A stretch of DNA of 64,000 nucleotides from contig JAJFGZ010000045.1 in assembly GCA_021775855.1 (NCBI GenBank), forward strand, positions 1-64,000, given 5' to 3'. A program made the translations under genes and the position numbers. The stretch comes from Hyphomicrobiales bacterium (GTDB lineage Bacteria > Pseudomonadota > Alphaproteobacteria > Rhizobiales > NORP267). Positions 15,998 to 24,250 of the stretch are shown piece by piece. Numbering within the stretch: position 1 is the stretch's first letter; the number at the start of each line of letters is the position of its first letter. Under the pieces are notes generated by a model. That model was not told where the DNA came from. It saw only the letters and a program-made list of their open reading frames with translations, and ran no database searches.

Positions 15998-16078
15998 GTG
16001 GCAGAATTTTACTGGAAAAACCCGCGATGCATTAGCCGCGCATTATCGGTTCCGGTCGATGAACGTACGGCACGATGA
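15998..16078 (+). CDS. Possible 26-residue leader peptide coupled to the TRAP small permease
   Basis: A GTG start (15998) has a GGAG ribosome site 9 bases upstream and opens a 26-codon frame (beginning MAEFYWKNPR) whose TGA overlaps the ATG of the TRAP small-permease gene as ATGA. It is the first frame on the transcript predicted from the 15933 promoter. The permease gene itself has no good ribosome site, so coupling through this frame would explain its translation. It could also be an N-terminal remnant or chance. Confidence 0.4.
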   Translation: MAEFYWKNPRCISRALSVPVDERTAR

Positions 16079-17097
16079 TTGCCACCAGTCGTGCAGGCGA
16101 TGACAACGGCATGCCATCTCGAGAGCAGGACAGCGTCTTCAATGCCGAAATCCTCGTCCGATGGTTTGGCTGGTCGATGCTGGCAATTCTTGTCGTTTTT
16201 CTGCTCAACAATTACCTCACTTATTGGCAGGATTGGCCTGGCGCGTTTCCGTTCGGCAACGGGTCTTTCTTCGCACGCGCCTGGGTCCAATCCGGCCTCT
16301 ACTTGGCAGCCATCGTCTATTCTGGCTTCTATGTTCTGAGGACCAGGGGACTGACCCTGCGAAGCGAATGCGAACGGGCGCGCAGCATCAATTCCTTTTT
16401 GATCCGCGCAGCATTTTGGGCGGTACTTCTAATCGGCCTGGTTGATTTCGGGTTGGCGTTTCTGCGCGGCGAAGAATTGCTGGAAGCGGTTTCCGGTAAA
16501 GAGTTGGCCATGCAGCTGACCCGCTCGGACGTGCGCGGCCCATATGTCCACATTCCGCTTGTCGCCCTTTCGCTCGTAATCGCTTTTTTTACCCGCTCAA
16601 TCGGCGTTATTTGGCTGGCTCTGCTGATTGTTGTTGCTGAATTGCTGATTGTCATGTCGCGGTTTGTCTTTTCCTACGAGCAGGTCTACATGACCGACCT
16701 CGTGCGCTTCTGGTACGCATCCCTGTTTCTGTTCGGGTGCGCCTACACGCTGCGAAAAGAAGGCCATGTCCGCGTTGACGTTTTTTATTCGAATTTCACG
16801 CCCCGGAAGAAGGGTCTGGTCAACGCCATCGGGACATTACTGCTCGGGATGCCCTTTTGCTGGTTGCTCCTTGCGGTCGGTTTTTCCAGCCGGACCGGGG
16901 TCATCAACGCCGCGTTGCTCCAGTTCGAAATCGAGGGACTGGGCGACGGTCTGTTTATTTTATACCTGATGACGGTTTTCATGGGCGTTTTCGCGATCCT
17001 GATGCTGGTCGAATTTGTCGGCTTCCTGTTCAACGCGGTCGCTGATTACCGGCACAGTCCCGGCGATTCCGGTGCAGATGCATCGGTTCTCATCTGA
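16075..17097 (+). CDS. TRAP transporter small permease (DctQ-type) with N-terminal membrane extension
   Basis: A 340-residue inner-membrane protein, about twice the usual DctQ length. The C-terminal half is DctQ (RFWYASLFLFGCAYTLRKEG, then HVRVDVFYSNFTPRKKGL near residues 225-247). The N-terminal half adds about four hydrophobic segments (30-50, 75-90, 112-132, 160-195). The ATG at 16075 overlaps a small upstream frame as ATGA. It is followed 28 bases later by the large permease gene. Unusually, no binding-protein gene is next to this pair. The metal-type promoter at 15933 suggests metal-linked expression. Confidence 0.85.
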   Translation: MIATSRAGDDNGMPSREQDSVFNAEILVRWFGWSMLAILVVFLLNNYLTYWQDWPGAFPFGNGSFFARAWVQSGLYLAAIVYSGFYVLRTRGLTLRSECERARSINSFLIRAAFWAVLLIGLVDFGLAFLRGEELLEAVSGKELAMQLTRSDVRGPYVHIPLVALSLVIAFFTRSIGVIWLALLIVVAELLIVMSRFVFSYEQVYMTDLVRFWYASLFLFGCAYTLRKEGHVRVDVFYSNFTPRKKGLVNAIGTLLLGMPFCWLLLAVGFSSRTGVINAALLQFEIEGLGDGLFILYLMTVFMGVFAILMLVEFVGFLFNAVADYRHSPGDSGADASVLI

Positions 17098-17125
17098 CGG
17101 ACAGGCAGGCAGGGATCATCCGCAC

Positions 17126-19786
17126 ATGGAACTTTTCTTTCTCGTCCTCCTGATCGTGTTGATGGCCTGGTCTCTTGGGTCCGGCTATCCGGTTGCATTT
17201 GCAATTCCGGGTGCCGCGATCCTGACCATCGCGATTGCCGCGGCCAGCGGATATTTATTCGCAGGCGACATAGACGCCTATTTTACAAATGGCGGCGGGC
17301 CGGGGGCCTGGCTATCCGCAGGCGTGCTGAATTTTCGCGGCATCTACCGCTCGGACGAACGCGACACCCTTATCGCAATCCCGCTTTTTGTATTTATGGG
17401 ATTAATGTTCCAGCGCTCCAGGGTTGCCGATGATCTGTTGCGGGCCATGGCTCAATTGTTTGGAATAATCCGCGGAGGGTTGGGGGCGTCGGTCATTATC
17501 GTAGGCGCACTGCTAGCTGCTACCACCGGCATTGTTGGCGCAACAGTCGTCGCGATGGGCATGATTTCGCTGCCAACCATGTTGCAAAACAAATATTCCA
17601 AACCACTGGCGGCAGGGCTGGTCGCGGCCACCGGAACGCTCGGGCAAATCATTCCGCCATCCATCGTGCTGCTCATTCTGGTCCAGCAACTCACCACCGC
17701 CGTCAACCAGGCAGGCACCGAACGCCGCGCCCTGTATAAGGCTGTAACCGGCGAGCTGCTTATGCCGAGCGAATTCGACGTGTTTTCCGTCAGCGCCGGT
17801 GAAATGTTCATGGGCGCGTTTATTCCGGGACTGCTGCTTGTCGGGCTCTATCTGCTCTATGTTCTGGGAATTGCGGCATTGCGACCGAACGTGGCACCGG
17901 CGTCTGGCGGGGAAGCGAGGCGCGACAACAAGCTGGCGGTCCGGGTCCTGATCGCGCTCGTTCCGCCGCTGTTTCTGATCCTGCTTGTGCTTGGCTCCAT
18001 CATCGCGGGCGTGGCCACGGTCAACCAGGCTGGCGCTATTGGGGCCGCCGGAGCGACGGTCCTGGCCGGATACCGTCTGCATAAAGGCAAGCGCGGCGCG
18101 TTCGTCCCGACCATTATTTGCGTCGTATCGCTCATGGCGCTCGGTCTGATCGTGAATATTTTCCACGTCAATCTCAGGAGAATTGAAACGGGATTTGACG
18201 TAGCCGGCATTGTCCTTGCTGCGATTGCCTCGCTTGCGCTTGTATTTGCGCTGTTCTGGAGCGGCTGGCGGACGCTGAAAATCGATCAGACCATGCGCAA
18301 GGTGGTCGAGGAAACGACAAAAACCACATCCCTGGTTTTCATGATCCTGCTGGGGGCCGTGATGTTGACCGCCGCCTTCCGCGGGTTTGGCGGCGAGGAA
18401 ATGCTCCGGGATTTCCTGCAGCGCCTGCCGGGCGGATTCTGGGGTCATTTCACCATCGTTATGCTGATCATATTCTTACTCGGCTTTTTCCTCGACTTTA
18501 TCGAGATCACCGTCGTGGTGGTCCCTATCGTCGCGCCGATCCTGCTTGCCGATCCCTCGGCCAATGTCACAGCGGTTTGGCTCGGTGTAATGATTGCAAT
18601 GAATATCCAGACGTCGTTCCTGACTCCACCATTTGGCTTTGCCCTGTTTTACCTGCGAGGAGTGGCGCCGCCCAGCGTCCGGACTCTGGATATCTACAAA
18701 GGCGTCATACCGTTTATCCTGATCCAGCTCGTGGCGCTTGGGATCATTGGAGCCTATCCGACCCTGGTCAATTATCTGCCGACACGCGTGCTGCTCTTGT
18801 CCGAAACTGCCCCGCCAGCGACCAATCCCCGGCTGCAATATTGCATCGAGAATTATGTCTCCCGCCGGCTATCGGAAGATGGCCTGACTGTCCCGGATGC
18901 CATTGCCCGGGTGCGCAATCTTGATATGGCCGGCCTGCCTCAGGATCAGCGGGCAAAACTGATCCTGAGCCTGGACAAGGCAGAAAACACATTCACACTG
19001 ATGGCGAATATCGAGACCGCTGAACAGGCAGTTGCAAATGCCGCGATCGACTACCGGCCGCTCCTTGCGATCGCCCGCGAACTGGAGCGTGATGCGCGCC
19101 GGATTGAGAGGGAGATCTCCGAACTTGAGACAATAATCTCCCGCGAAGGCGGCGTTGTGACCGAGAGCAAAGCACAAAACGCGCGCAATCAAATCGTGGT
19201 TCTAACCGCCCGACGCGATGATGTCCTCGCACAGATGCCGGACGATTGGGAAATTATTCACGCGGAATTCGCAGCTATCCAGACAACCGAAAATGAAGCC
19301 CGGCGCACCTACCGCCGAAATACCGACGAAACCAACAGGCCACTCTCCGGTCTGATCTCCGTCATCGGAGGATGGGAGGTCCTGAAGGCAATCGAGACCG
19401 AGTTGGAGACCCTCCAATCCTCGATGTGGTCGCAAGAACCCGCCAATGCGGTCGACCTGATCAGGGGCATCCAGAATACGCTCAGCAGGATCGCAAACAC
19501 CTCCGGGATTAATGCTGAATTGCGGAGCGCCCGCAATGCCTTGCGGTCAACTTCACCGGATTCCGGCGCGGCACGGATGTCGATTGCAAATGCACTCACC
19601 TTGACCCGTACGGAGATTGCCTGGCGCGCGCCCGCGGCGGAAAATCTTCTTCCCGAATTGCAAAAATATCAATCTGCCATTGCGGATACGATCGGTCTGC
19701 GCAGCCAGCCTAGATTGCCTGACAACGTGGCGATCGAGGTTGCGGCCTGCAGCGCGACACCTGCGGATATTTCACTTAATTTTTAA
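17126..19786 (+). CDS. TRAP transporter large permease (DctM-type) with extra loops and a C-terminal coiled-coil domain
   Basis: An 886-residue protein, double the roughly 430 of a standard DctM. Membrane part, residues 1 to about 560: typical features include PLFVFMGLMFQRS, AATTGIVGATVVAMGMISLP, TGTLGQIIPPSIVLLILVQQ and TSFLTPPFGFALFYLRGV near 500; inserted loops follow NQAGTERRALYKAVTGELL and there are added helices near 340-380. From about 570 to 886 is a soluble tail of some 315 residues, strongly helical and charged (ELERDARRIEREISELETI near 650-670), with coiled-coil heptads, ending in a Cys-containing segment. The tail should lie on one face of the inner membrane; which face is not clear. 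I chose the ATG at 17126 because residues before it are not conserved. Its stop is 6 bases from the stop of the convergent merR-like gene. Confidence 0.88.
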   Translation: MELFFLVLLIVLMAWSLGSGYPVAFAIPGAAILTIAIAAASGYLFAGDIDAYFTNGGGPGAWLSAGVLNFRGIYRSDERDTLIAIPLFVFMGLMFQRSRVADDLLRAMAQLFGIIRGGLGASVIIVGALLAATTGIVGATVVAMGMISLPTMLQNKYSKPLAAGLVAATGTLGQIIPPSIVLLILVQQLTTAVNQAGTERRALYKAVTGELLMPSEFDVFSVSAGEMFMGAFIPGLLLVGLYLLYVLGIAALRPNVAPASGGEARRDNKLAVRVLIALVPPLFLILLVLGSIIAGVATVNQAGAIGAAGATVLAGYRLHKGKRGAFVPTIICVVSLMALGLIVNIFHVNLRRIETGFDVAGIVLAAIASLALVFALFWSGWRTLKIDQTMRKVVEETTKTTSLVFMILLGAVMLTAAFRGFGGEEMLRDFLQRLPGGFWGHFTIVMLIIFLLGFFLDFIEITVVVVPIVAPILLADPSANVTAVWLGVMIAMNIQTSFLTPPFGFALFYLRGVAPPSVRTLDIYKGVIPFILIQLVALGIIGAYPTLVNYLPTRVLLLSETAPPATNPRLQYCIENYVSRRLSEDGLTVPDAIARVRNLDMAGLPQDQRAKLILSLDKAENTFTLMANIETAEQAVANAAIDYRPLLAIARELERDARRIEREISELETIISREGGVVTESKAQNARNQIVVLTARRDDVLAQMPDDWEIIHAEFAAIQTTENEARRTYRRNTDETNRPLSGLISVIGGWEVLKAIETELETLQSSMWSQEPANAVDLIRGIQNTLSRIANTSGINAELRSARNALRSTSPDSGAARMSIANALTLTRTEIAWRAPAAENLLPELQKYQSAIADTIGLRSQPRLPDNVAIEVAACSATPADISLNF

Positions 19787-19792
19787 CAGCAG

Positions 19793-20221
19793 CTATCGCC
19801 TTGTTGACAGCGAGACTGCATCTTCCCCCAGTGCCTCCAGAATGCGGCAATTCTGGATTGATCCGCCATCACACGTGGTAATCAACCTATCCAGTTCCGT
19901 GCGCAATTCGCCCAGCTTGGCGATCCGCTGGTCAATTTCATCACGCCGGACGCGGGCTATATCGGTCACCACGCTGCATGACTGATCTGAATGATCGGAC
20001 AGATCCAGCAAATCCCGGATGAGCGATTGGGAGAAACCCAACTGGCGGCAATGGCTGATAAAGGTCAGACAGGTCAGATAGCCGGCCCCATAGCGCCGCT
20101 GATTGCCCCGCGACCGGTTTGGAACGGGCAGCAACCCCACTTGTTCGTAATAGCGAATAGTCGGAATCTTGACCCCCGTTTGCCGGGCCAGATGACCAAT
20201 CGTAATCTCTGCCTGCGGCAT
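19793..20221 (-). CDS. MerR-family metal-responsive regulator (ZntR/MerR-like cysteines)
   Basis: A 142-residue MerR-family protein: winged helix-turn-helix (ITIGHLARQTGVKIPTIRYY, residues 6-25), dimerisation helix, and a metal loop with C82 (SCSVVTDIA), C117 and C125 (CDGGSIQNC). A cysteine at position 82 is found in MerR and ZntR/CadR/PbrR types and is replaced by serine in CueR, so this regulator should see a divalent metal such as Zn, Cd, Pb or Hg. A GAGGAAAA site precedes the ATG. It lies tail-to-tail with the TRAP genes whose promoter at 15933 looks like a PbrR/CadR operator, making that pair the most likely regulator-target set. I saw no matching operator at its own promoter. Confidence 0.9.
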   Translation of the reverse strand: MPQAEITIGHLARQTGVKIPTIRYYEQVGLLPVPNRSRGNQRRYGAGYLTCLTFISHCRQLGFSQSLIRDLLDLSDHSDQSCSVVTDIARVRRDEIDQRIAKLGELRTELDRLITTCDGGSIQNCRILEALGEDAVSLSTRR

Positions 20222-20553
20222 CGGTTTTCCTCATGAAACTGACATGTTGATGAAGCGCCAGTTTAAATGGAAATTCCAGGAATACCAACAACGATAGCTC
20301 AGTGCTTGTCCAACTTCTGCCTGGTCCAGCAGGCACACCAATCGGTGGATATCGGTTGCCCGCCAATTTCAGATCAGAAAATATTTTTGTACCCATGGAT
20401 GACGTGCAGCTGAAGCGCCGCTATACTGGCTGGACGCAGGCATTTTTTCACACCGGCAGAAAATGTGGCCACGGAACATCTTCTTTTCAAGAAGATGTAT
20501 GTCCGGATCAATCGCCAATTCCTGTTCGTTATTTTTATTTCAGGGGAAACACT
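20222..20553 (+). other. Intergenic region with a stem-loop upstream of the aldo/keto reductase
   Basis: 332 bases between the divergent merR-like and aldo/keto reductase starts. No gene is evident; the open frame running in from 20302 lacks a ribosome site and family resemblance before residue 85. The main structure is a perfect stem-loop at 20476-20498. Confidence 0.4.
20476..20498 (+). repeat. Perfect 10-bp inverted repeat, 3-base loop
   Basis: ACATCTTCTT pairs perfectly with AAGAAGATGT around TTC. No T-run follows, so it is not a classic terminator; it is 55 bases before the reductase start and may be an operator or a leader structure. Confidence 0.6.
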
Positions 20554-21534
20554 ATGCTCGAACGCTCCATAGGTTCACTCAACGTATCGGCCCTCGGCCT
20601 CGGTTGCATGAATATGTCGTACGGCTACGGCCCCGTTGACGATACCGTCTCCACGCGGCTGCTGAACCAGGCGCTCGATACCGGATACACGTTCCTTGAT
20701 ACGGCCATGGTTTATGGTGGCGGACACAATGAAAGCCTGATCGGTAAGGCGCTTGCCGGGCGGCGCGATGAATACGTCTTGGCCACCAAGTGCGGCCTGT
20801 CGCGCAATGGCATTGATGGCCGGCCGGAACTCATAGCCGGCTGCTGCGACGATAGTCTGAAACGGCTCGATACGGATGTAATCGATTTATACTATTTGCA
20901 CCGGGTCGACCCTAACGTGCCGATCGAGGATACGGTTGGCGAAATGGCCAAACTGGTGGTCCAGGGCAAGGTGCGCGAACTTGGTCTTTCCGAAGTGTGC
21001 GTTGAAAACCTGAAACGCGCCCAAAAGGTGCACCCGATTGCAGCGCTTCAATCGGAATATTCGCTCTGGTCGCGCACCCCGGAACGCGGCATCCTCAATG
21101 CCTGCGCGGAGCTTGGTGTCGCGTTTGTACCGTTCTCGCCACTCGGGCGCGCCTTCTTGACGGGCAAGGCAACCGACGTTACGCAGATGACCAAGGATGA
21201 TCTCCGGCAGTCAATCGCACGCCCCCGCTTCGAGCCGGACGCATTTGCGCAGAACCAAAAATTGCTTGTTCCCTTCGGCGAAATCGCAAAAGCCAACAAC
21301 TGCACCATGGCGCAACTGGCGCTGGCGTGGCTGCTCCACGGCGAAAACGGAAAAATGATTCCGATCCCCGGCACCAAGCACATCGACTATATGGAAGAAA
21401 ATGCCGGCGCGGCAGAAGTAACCCTCGATCCTGCAACCCTCGATGCGGTGGATCAGCTGATCAACGAATCCACCATCGTCGGCGACCGCTACAATGCGGA
21501 AAGAATGGCCGACGCGGATTCTGAACGCGACTGA
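20554..21534 (+). CDS. Aldo/keto reductase
   Basis: A 326-residue TIM-barrel NADPH-dependent oxidoreductase. The catalytic tetrad is complete: D49 and Y54 (FLDTAMVYGGG), K79 (LATKCG) and H116 (YYLHRVDP). The C-terminal NADPH site reads IPIPGTKHIDYMEENAGAAEV. It belongs to the AKR group of bacterial YakC/AKR13-like enzymes; the carbonyl substrate is unknown. The ATG at 20554 has a CAGGGGAAA ribosome site. It stands alone, with the merR-like regulator diverging 332 bases upstream. Confidence 0.93.
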   Translation: MLERSIGSLNVSALGLGCMNMSYGYGPVDDTVSTRLLNQALDTGYTFLDTAMVYGGGHNESLIGKALAGRRDEYVLATKCGLSRNGIDGRPELIAGCCDDSLKRLDTDVIDLYYLHRVDPNVPIEDTVGEMAKLVVQGKVRELGLSEVCVENLKRAQKVHPIAALQSEYSLWSRTPERGILNACAELGVAFVPFSPLGRAFLTGKATDVTQMTKDDLRQSIARPRFEPDAFAQNQKLLVPFGEIAKANNCTMAQLALAWLLHGENGKMIPIPGTKHIDYMEENAGAAEVTLDPATLDAVDQLINESTIVGDRYNAERMADADSERD

Positions 21535-21852
21535 GCGGGGTTCAGCCCAGCAGTTTTAAATTCCCAATTCCTCACCGCGTATCCTGGATCACGCACGGTA
21601 GACGGAAAGGGAGACTGAACAACCAGTCGCCTTCCATTCCCATAAATTTGCCGACCTTGCACCAATTCCAGTGCCGCAACCGCGCACTAAGCCCTGGATC
21701 CCGGGCTAAATCCGGGAAATGGTGTATAGAATTATTTTTCACCAACTTTCCCTGGCCCTGAGCCAAGGTCCAGAGCAGCAGTCTCGGATTCAAAACTCCT
21801 GGCTCCGTATCCGGTATGGGAGACGGAAGTAGAAAACCATCCATTGCCAAAC

Positions 21853-21924
21853 CCCGTTTACCCCTCATTCACCCGCCCCATTTATCCCGCATACACCCTC
21901 CCCGTTTATCCCACCTACACCCTC
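21853..21924 (+). repeat. Three tandem 24-bp pyrimidine-rich repeats
   Basis: Three consecutive 24-base units of the form CCC-GTTTA-CCC...ACC-CTC (21853-21876, 21877-21900, 21901-21924); the second and third differ from each other at only a few positions. The plus strand is almost free of G. They lie 20 bases upstream of the tetR operator. Function unknown. Confidence 0.8.
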
Positions 21925-21944
21925 CAAATCGCCCTTTTTCTTAA

Positions 21945-21966
21945 ACATACTGGACAGTCAGTATGT
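21945..21966. promoter_or_regulatory. TetR-type operator upstream of tetR/PaaA-like operon
   Basis: ACATACTG-GACAGT-CAGTATGT, a perfect 8-base interrupted palindrome ending 20 bases before the tetR start. Size and position fit autorepression by the TetR-family protein and control of the whole operon. Confidence 0.75.
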
Positions 21967-21986
21967 AATTATACTAGGCTGTCACC

Positions 21987-22622
21987 ATGCAGGCATTACG
22001 GAAAACCAAACGGCAGCAACGCGAGGCGAGTATCGAAGCCCTGCACGAAGCGGCGCTCGCGCTGTTTGTGTCGCGCGGATACGAACAAACGACAATCGAC
22101 GAAATAGCCGAGCGCGCCGGTCTCTCAAAAGGCGCGGTTTATTTCTATTTCGAGAGCAAAGAAGGTCTTCTCTACTCGCTGTTTGACCAGATCGATAGCG
22201 TGGTTACCGGACGGATGATGAAGACGTTGTCGGCCGCCGGACCGTCTGCTGGCACCAAGATCGCGGCCTTCGTCAACGGCCAGGCAGAGCTTGGGATCAC
22301 CGACCCGGACCGGGTTCTACTTTTGATCCTGATCTCGCTTGAATTTCACGGTAAGGGCGGGCGTATCGAAGAACGTACAAACGATATTTACGGGCGCATG
22401 TACGCAGCCCTCGAGGGCGTCATCAGGTTGGGCCGCAAGCGCCGAGAATTTCGCGACGATCTGCCTGTTGGCGAACAGGCGGCAATTATAGTCGCGGGTC
22501 ACGACGGGACCTTTCTCGAATGGCACCGTCGGCGGAAAAAATTCGACGGCGGCCAGCTTGTCCGTGCGCTGCGAACCTCGATGCTGGCAGGGCTTGCGGT
22601 CCCGCAGAGCCCGGCCCCGTGA
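21987..22622 (+). CDS. TetR-family transcriptional repressor, first gene of the PaaA-like operon
   Basis: A 211-residue TetR/AcrR-type regulator. Residues 10-60 form the DNA-binding domain (ALALFVSRGYEQTTIDEIAE, then AGLSKGAVYFYFESKEGLLY). The C-terminal ligand domain contains HGKGGRIEERTNDIYGRMY. It leads a string of six same-strand genes with gaps of 33 bases or less, beginning with a PaaA-like oxygenase, and has a perfect palindrome just upstream. An acyl-CoA intermediate of the pathway is a likely inducer, by analogy with PaaR/FadR-like TetR proteins; this is inference. Confidence 0.92.
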   Translation: MQALRKTKRQQREASIEALHEAALALFVSRGYEQTTIDEIAERAGLSKGAVYFYFESKEGLLYSLFDQIDSVVTGRMMKTLSAAGPSAGTKIAAFVNGQAELGITDPDRVLLLILISLEFHGKGGRIEERTNDIYGRMYAALEGVIRLGRKRREFRDDLPVGEQAAIIVAGHDGTFLEWHRRRKKFDGGQLVRALRTSMLAGLAVPQSPAP

Positions 22623-22655
22623 CAAAAATCATGTATGAACCTCGGAGACCATGCA

Positions 22656-23420
22656 ATGGCGGATGATGAGAAATTTGAACGCAAGAACCGGATGAATACC
22701 GACAGCTCGACCCTGCGGATGTTCAAGAAGGACGACCCGGACATGCCCCCGGAATTCCGGGAATTCATGATCAAACTGCTGAAATATGCCCATGTGGAGA
22801 ATAACGCCAATCCCCATTACAAGGTCCTGCTGGCCAATATCGCCCATGCGGGGTTGAGCCACGCGCCGGACGGGCGTGCCATGACGATCGAAGCCGAAAT
22901 CATCAAGCAGGAGGTGAACCACGGCCAGATCGTCGCGAAGATTATCGAAAGCCTCGGCGAAGACCCGTTCATCGACAAGGAAATCGGGCAATACGCCTTC
23001 CGCATCCCTCTGGAATGCTGGCTCGATGTAGCCTGGTTCCACGCCCTGATCGACCGGGTCGGGCTCTATGTGGGGATCGAGTGGATGGGCAGCACTTACG
23101 AACCGCTTGCTGAAGTTTCGGACCAGCTGGAAAAAGACGAGTTCTTCCACGCGACCGCCGGGATGAGCTTTATCAAGCAGGCCACGAAAGAACCGGACGG
23201 CAAGAAAGAAGTCCAGGATCTGCTCCACAAATGGTGGCCGGCAGCACTTGATATGTTCGGTCGGTCGGATTCAAAAAATTCCGACAAATACGTAAAATGG
23301 GGCATCAAGGGAAAAACCAACGCCGAATTGCGCCAGCAGTTTATCGGCGATGTGGTCCCCCTGCTCGAAGAAATCGGCCTCGACGTGCCCGACCACCTGG
23401 CCAACCGGCGCTATCTATAA
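22656..23420 (+). CDS. PaaA/PaaC-family diiron oxygenase-like protein
   Basis: A 254-residue all-helical protein of the phenylacetyl-CoA epoxidase catalytic family. Two ExxH diiron motifs are visible: E86-x2-H89 (KQEVNHGQIV) and E162-x2-H165 (DEFFHATAG), with further acidic candidates E120 and E142 in the helices between. Having both histidines points to the catalytic PaaA type rather than the iron-free PaaC partner. It is shorter than PaaA (about 310). No PaaB, PaaC, PaaD or reductase PaaE gene is nearby, so electron supply must come from elsewhere. The ATG at 22656 has a GGAG site. Flanking CoA ligase and crotonase genes suggest an acyl-CoA substrate. Confidence 0.8.
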   Translation: MADDEKFERKNRMNTDSSTLRMFKKDDPDMPPEFREFMIKLLKYAHVENNANPHYKVLLANIAHAGLSHAPDGRAMTIEAEIIKQEVNHGQIVAKIIESLGEDPFIDKEIGQYAFRIPLECWLDVAWFHALIDRVGLYVGIEWMGSTYEPLAEVSDQLEKDEFFHATAGMSFIKQATKEPDGKKEVQDLLHKWWPAALDMFGRSDSKNSDKYVKWGIKGKTNAELRQQFIGDVVPLLEEIGLDVPDHLANRRYL

Positions 23421-23446
23421 ATCTAAACTTGCGGGAGGACTTTACG

Positions 23447-24220
23447 ATGGCAATCAATCTGAAGCAGGACGGTCTTGTGGGCGTCATCACCATGGATGCC
23501 CCGCCGGTCAATTCCTACGACGTGCCCATGCTCCACGAATTGCAAAAGGCCATCCATGAAGCCCGTCTCGATGATGGCATGCGGGCGTTGGTTGTCGAAA
23601 GCGCGCTGCCAAAATTCTTCAGCGCCGGCGCCGACATCAAGACGCTGCAAAATTCCAGCCCGGCGGAATTTTCTAATCTGCTGACGATCGCCCATGAAAC
23701 CATGGACATGATAGAAAACACCCCCAAGATTGTAATCGCCGCGATTTCGGGACATGCCCTTGGCGGCGGGTTGGAAATGGCGCTGGCATGCGATTTCCGG
23801 TTTGCAAAGGACGCAAAATACCAGCTCGGGCTGGTCGAGATCAATCTCGGCCTTAACCCGGCAATGGGCGGCACCCAGCGCCTGCCCCGGATCATTTCGC
23901 GCAGCCTCGCGCTGCACATGATCGCAACCGGGGAGACCATCGACCCGGCCACGGCGCATTCCCGCGGTATCCTCGACCGGCTGATCCCCGAAGATGATTT
24001 CGACGACGAGGTGATGGCCTACGCGTCACGCCTGGCGGAAGGCCCGACCCTGGCCCAGGGCATGGCCAAACTGTCGATCAACAAGGGTACCGAAGCCTCG
24101 CTTGCCGAGGGTCTGGCCATCGAGCGCAGCCACCAGAACTTCCTGTTCAAGTCGGACGACGCCGCAGAGGGCGTCAACGCATTTGTCAATAAGCGAAAAC
24201 CGGAATTCAAGGGACGATAG
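23447..24220 (+). CDS. Enoyl-CoA hydratase/isomerase family protein (first of two)
   Basis: A 257-residue crotonase-fold protein. Oxyanion-hole segments SAGADIK (about 65-71) and GHALGGGLEMAL (about 109-120) are intact, and a glutamate is present in GLVEINLGLNPAMGGTQRL. It has a GGAGG ribosome site and lies 26 bases after the PaaA-like gene and 30 bases before the CoA ligase. In an epoxidase-type pathway such an enzyme could isomerise or hydrate the ring epoxide CoA ester, as PaaG does; this role is inferred from context. Confidence 0.92.
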   Translation: MAINLKQDGLVGVITMDAPPVNSYDVPMLHELQKAIHEARLDDGMRALVVESALPKFFSAGADIKTLQNSSPAEFSNLLTIAHETMDMIENTPKIVIAAISGHALGGGLEMALACDFRFAKDAKYQLGLVEINLGLNPAMGGTQRLPRIISRSLALHMIATGETIDPATAHSRGILDRLIPEDDFDDEVMAYASRLAEGPTLAQGMAKLSINKGTEASLAEGLAIERSHQNFLFKSDDAAEGVNAFVNKRKPEFKGR

Positions 24221-24250
24221 GTCGACGCCACGCAGAGGGAAGGGAGGACC

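Larger units (their letters stand above)
21535..21986. other. Intergenic region rich in imperfect repeats upstream of tetR
   Basis: 452 bases. Two imperfect direct copies of a segment with GTATCC, GGGAGAC, GGAA and AACCA blocks occur near 21580-21640 and 21806-21850, and TCCCGG-GCTAAAT-CCGGGA forms a small stem at 21699-21717. A 98-codon minus-strand frame (21572-21868) covers these repeats and encodes two similar segments, so I treat it as a repeat product rather than a gene. The tandem repeat at 21853-21924 and the operator at 21945-21966 lie at the right end. Confidence 0.5.

Noticed and set aside
17513-18448. 311-codon open frame antisense to the large TRAP permease
   Set aside because: Opposite a clear DctM membrane domain; composition is that of a shadow frame.
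21572-21868. 98-codon minus-strand open frame
   Set aside because: It covers imperfect DNA repeats, encodes two similar segments of its own, and has no ribosome site or family likeness; best read as repeat sequence.
21853-21924. CRISPR array
   Set aside because: The 24-base units are directly adjacent with no spacers, only three copies, and no cas genes are nearby.
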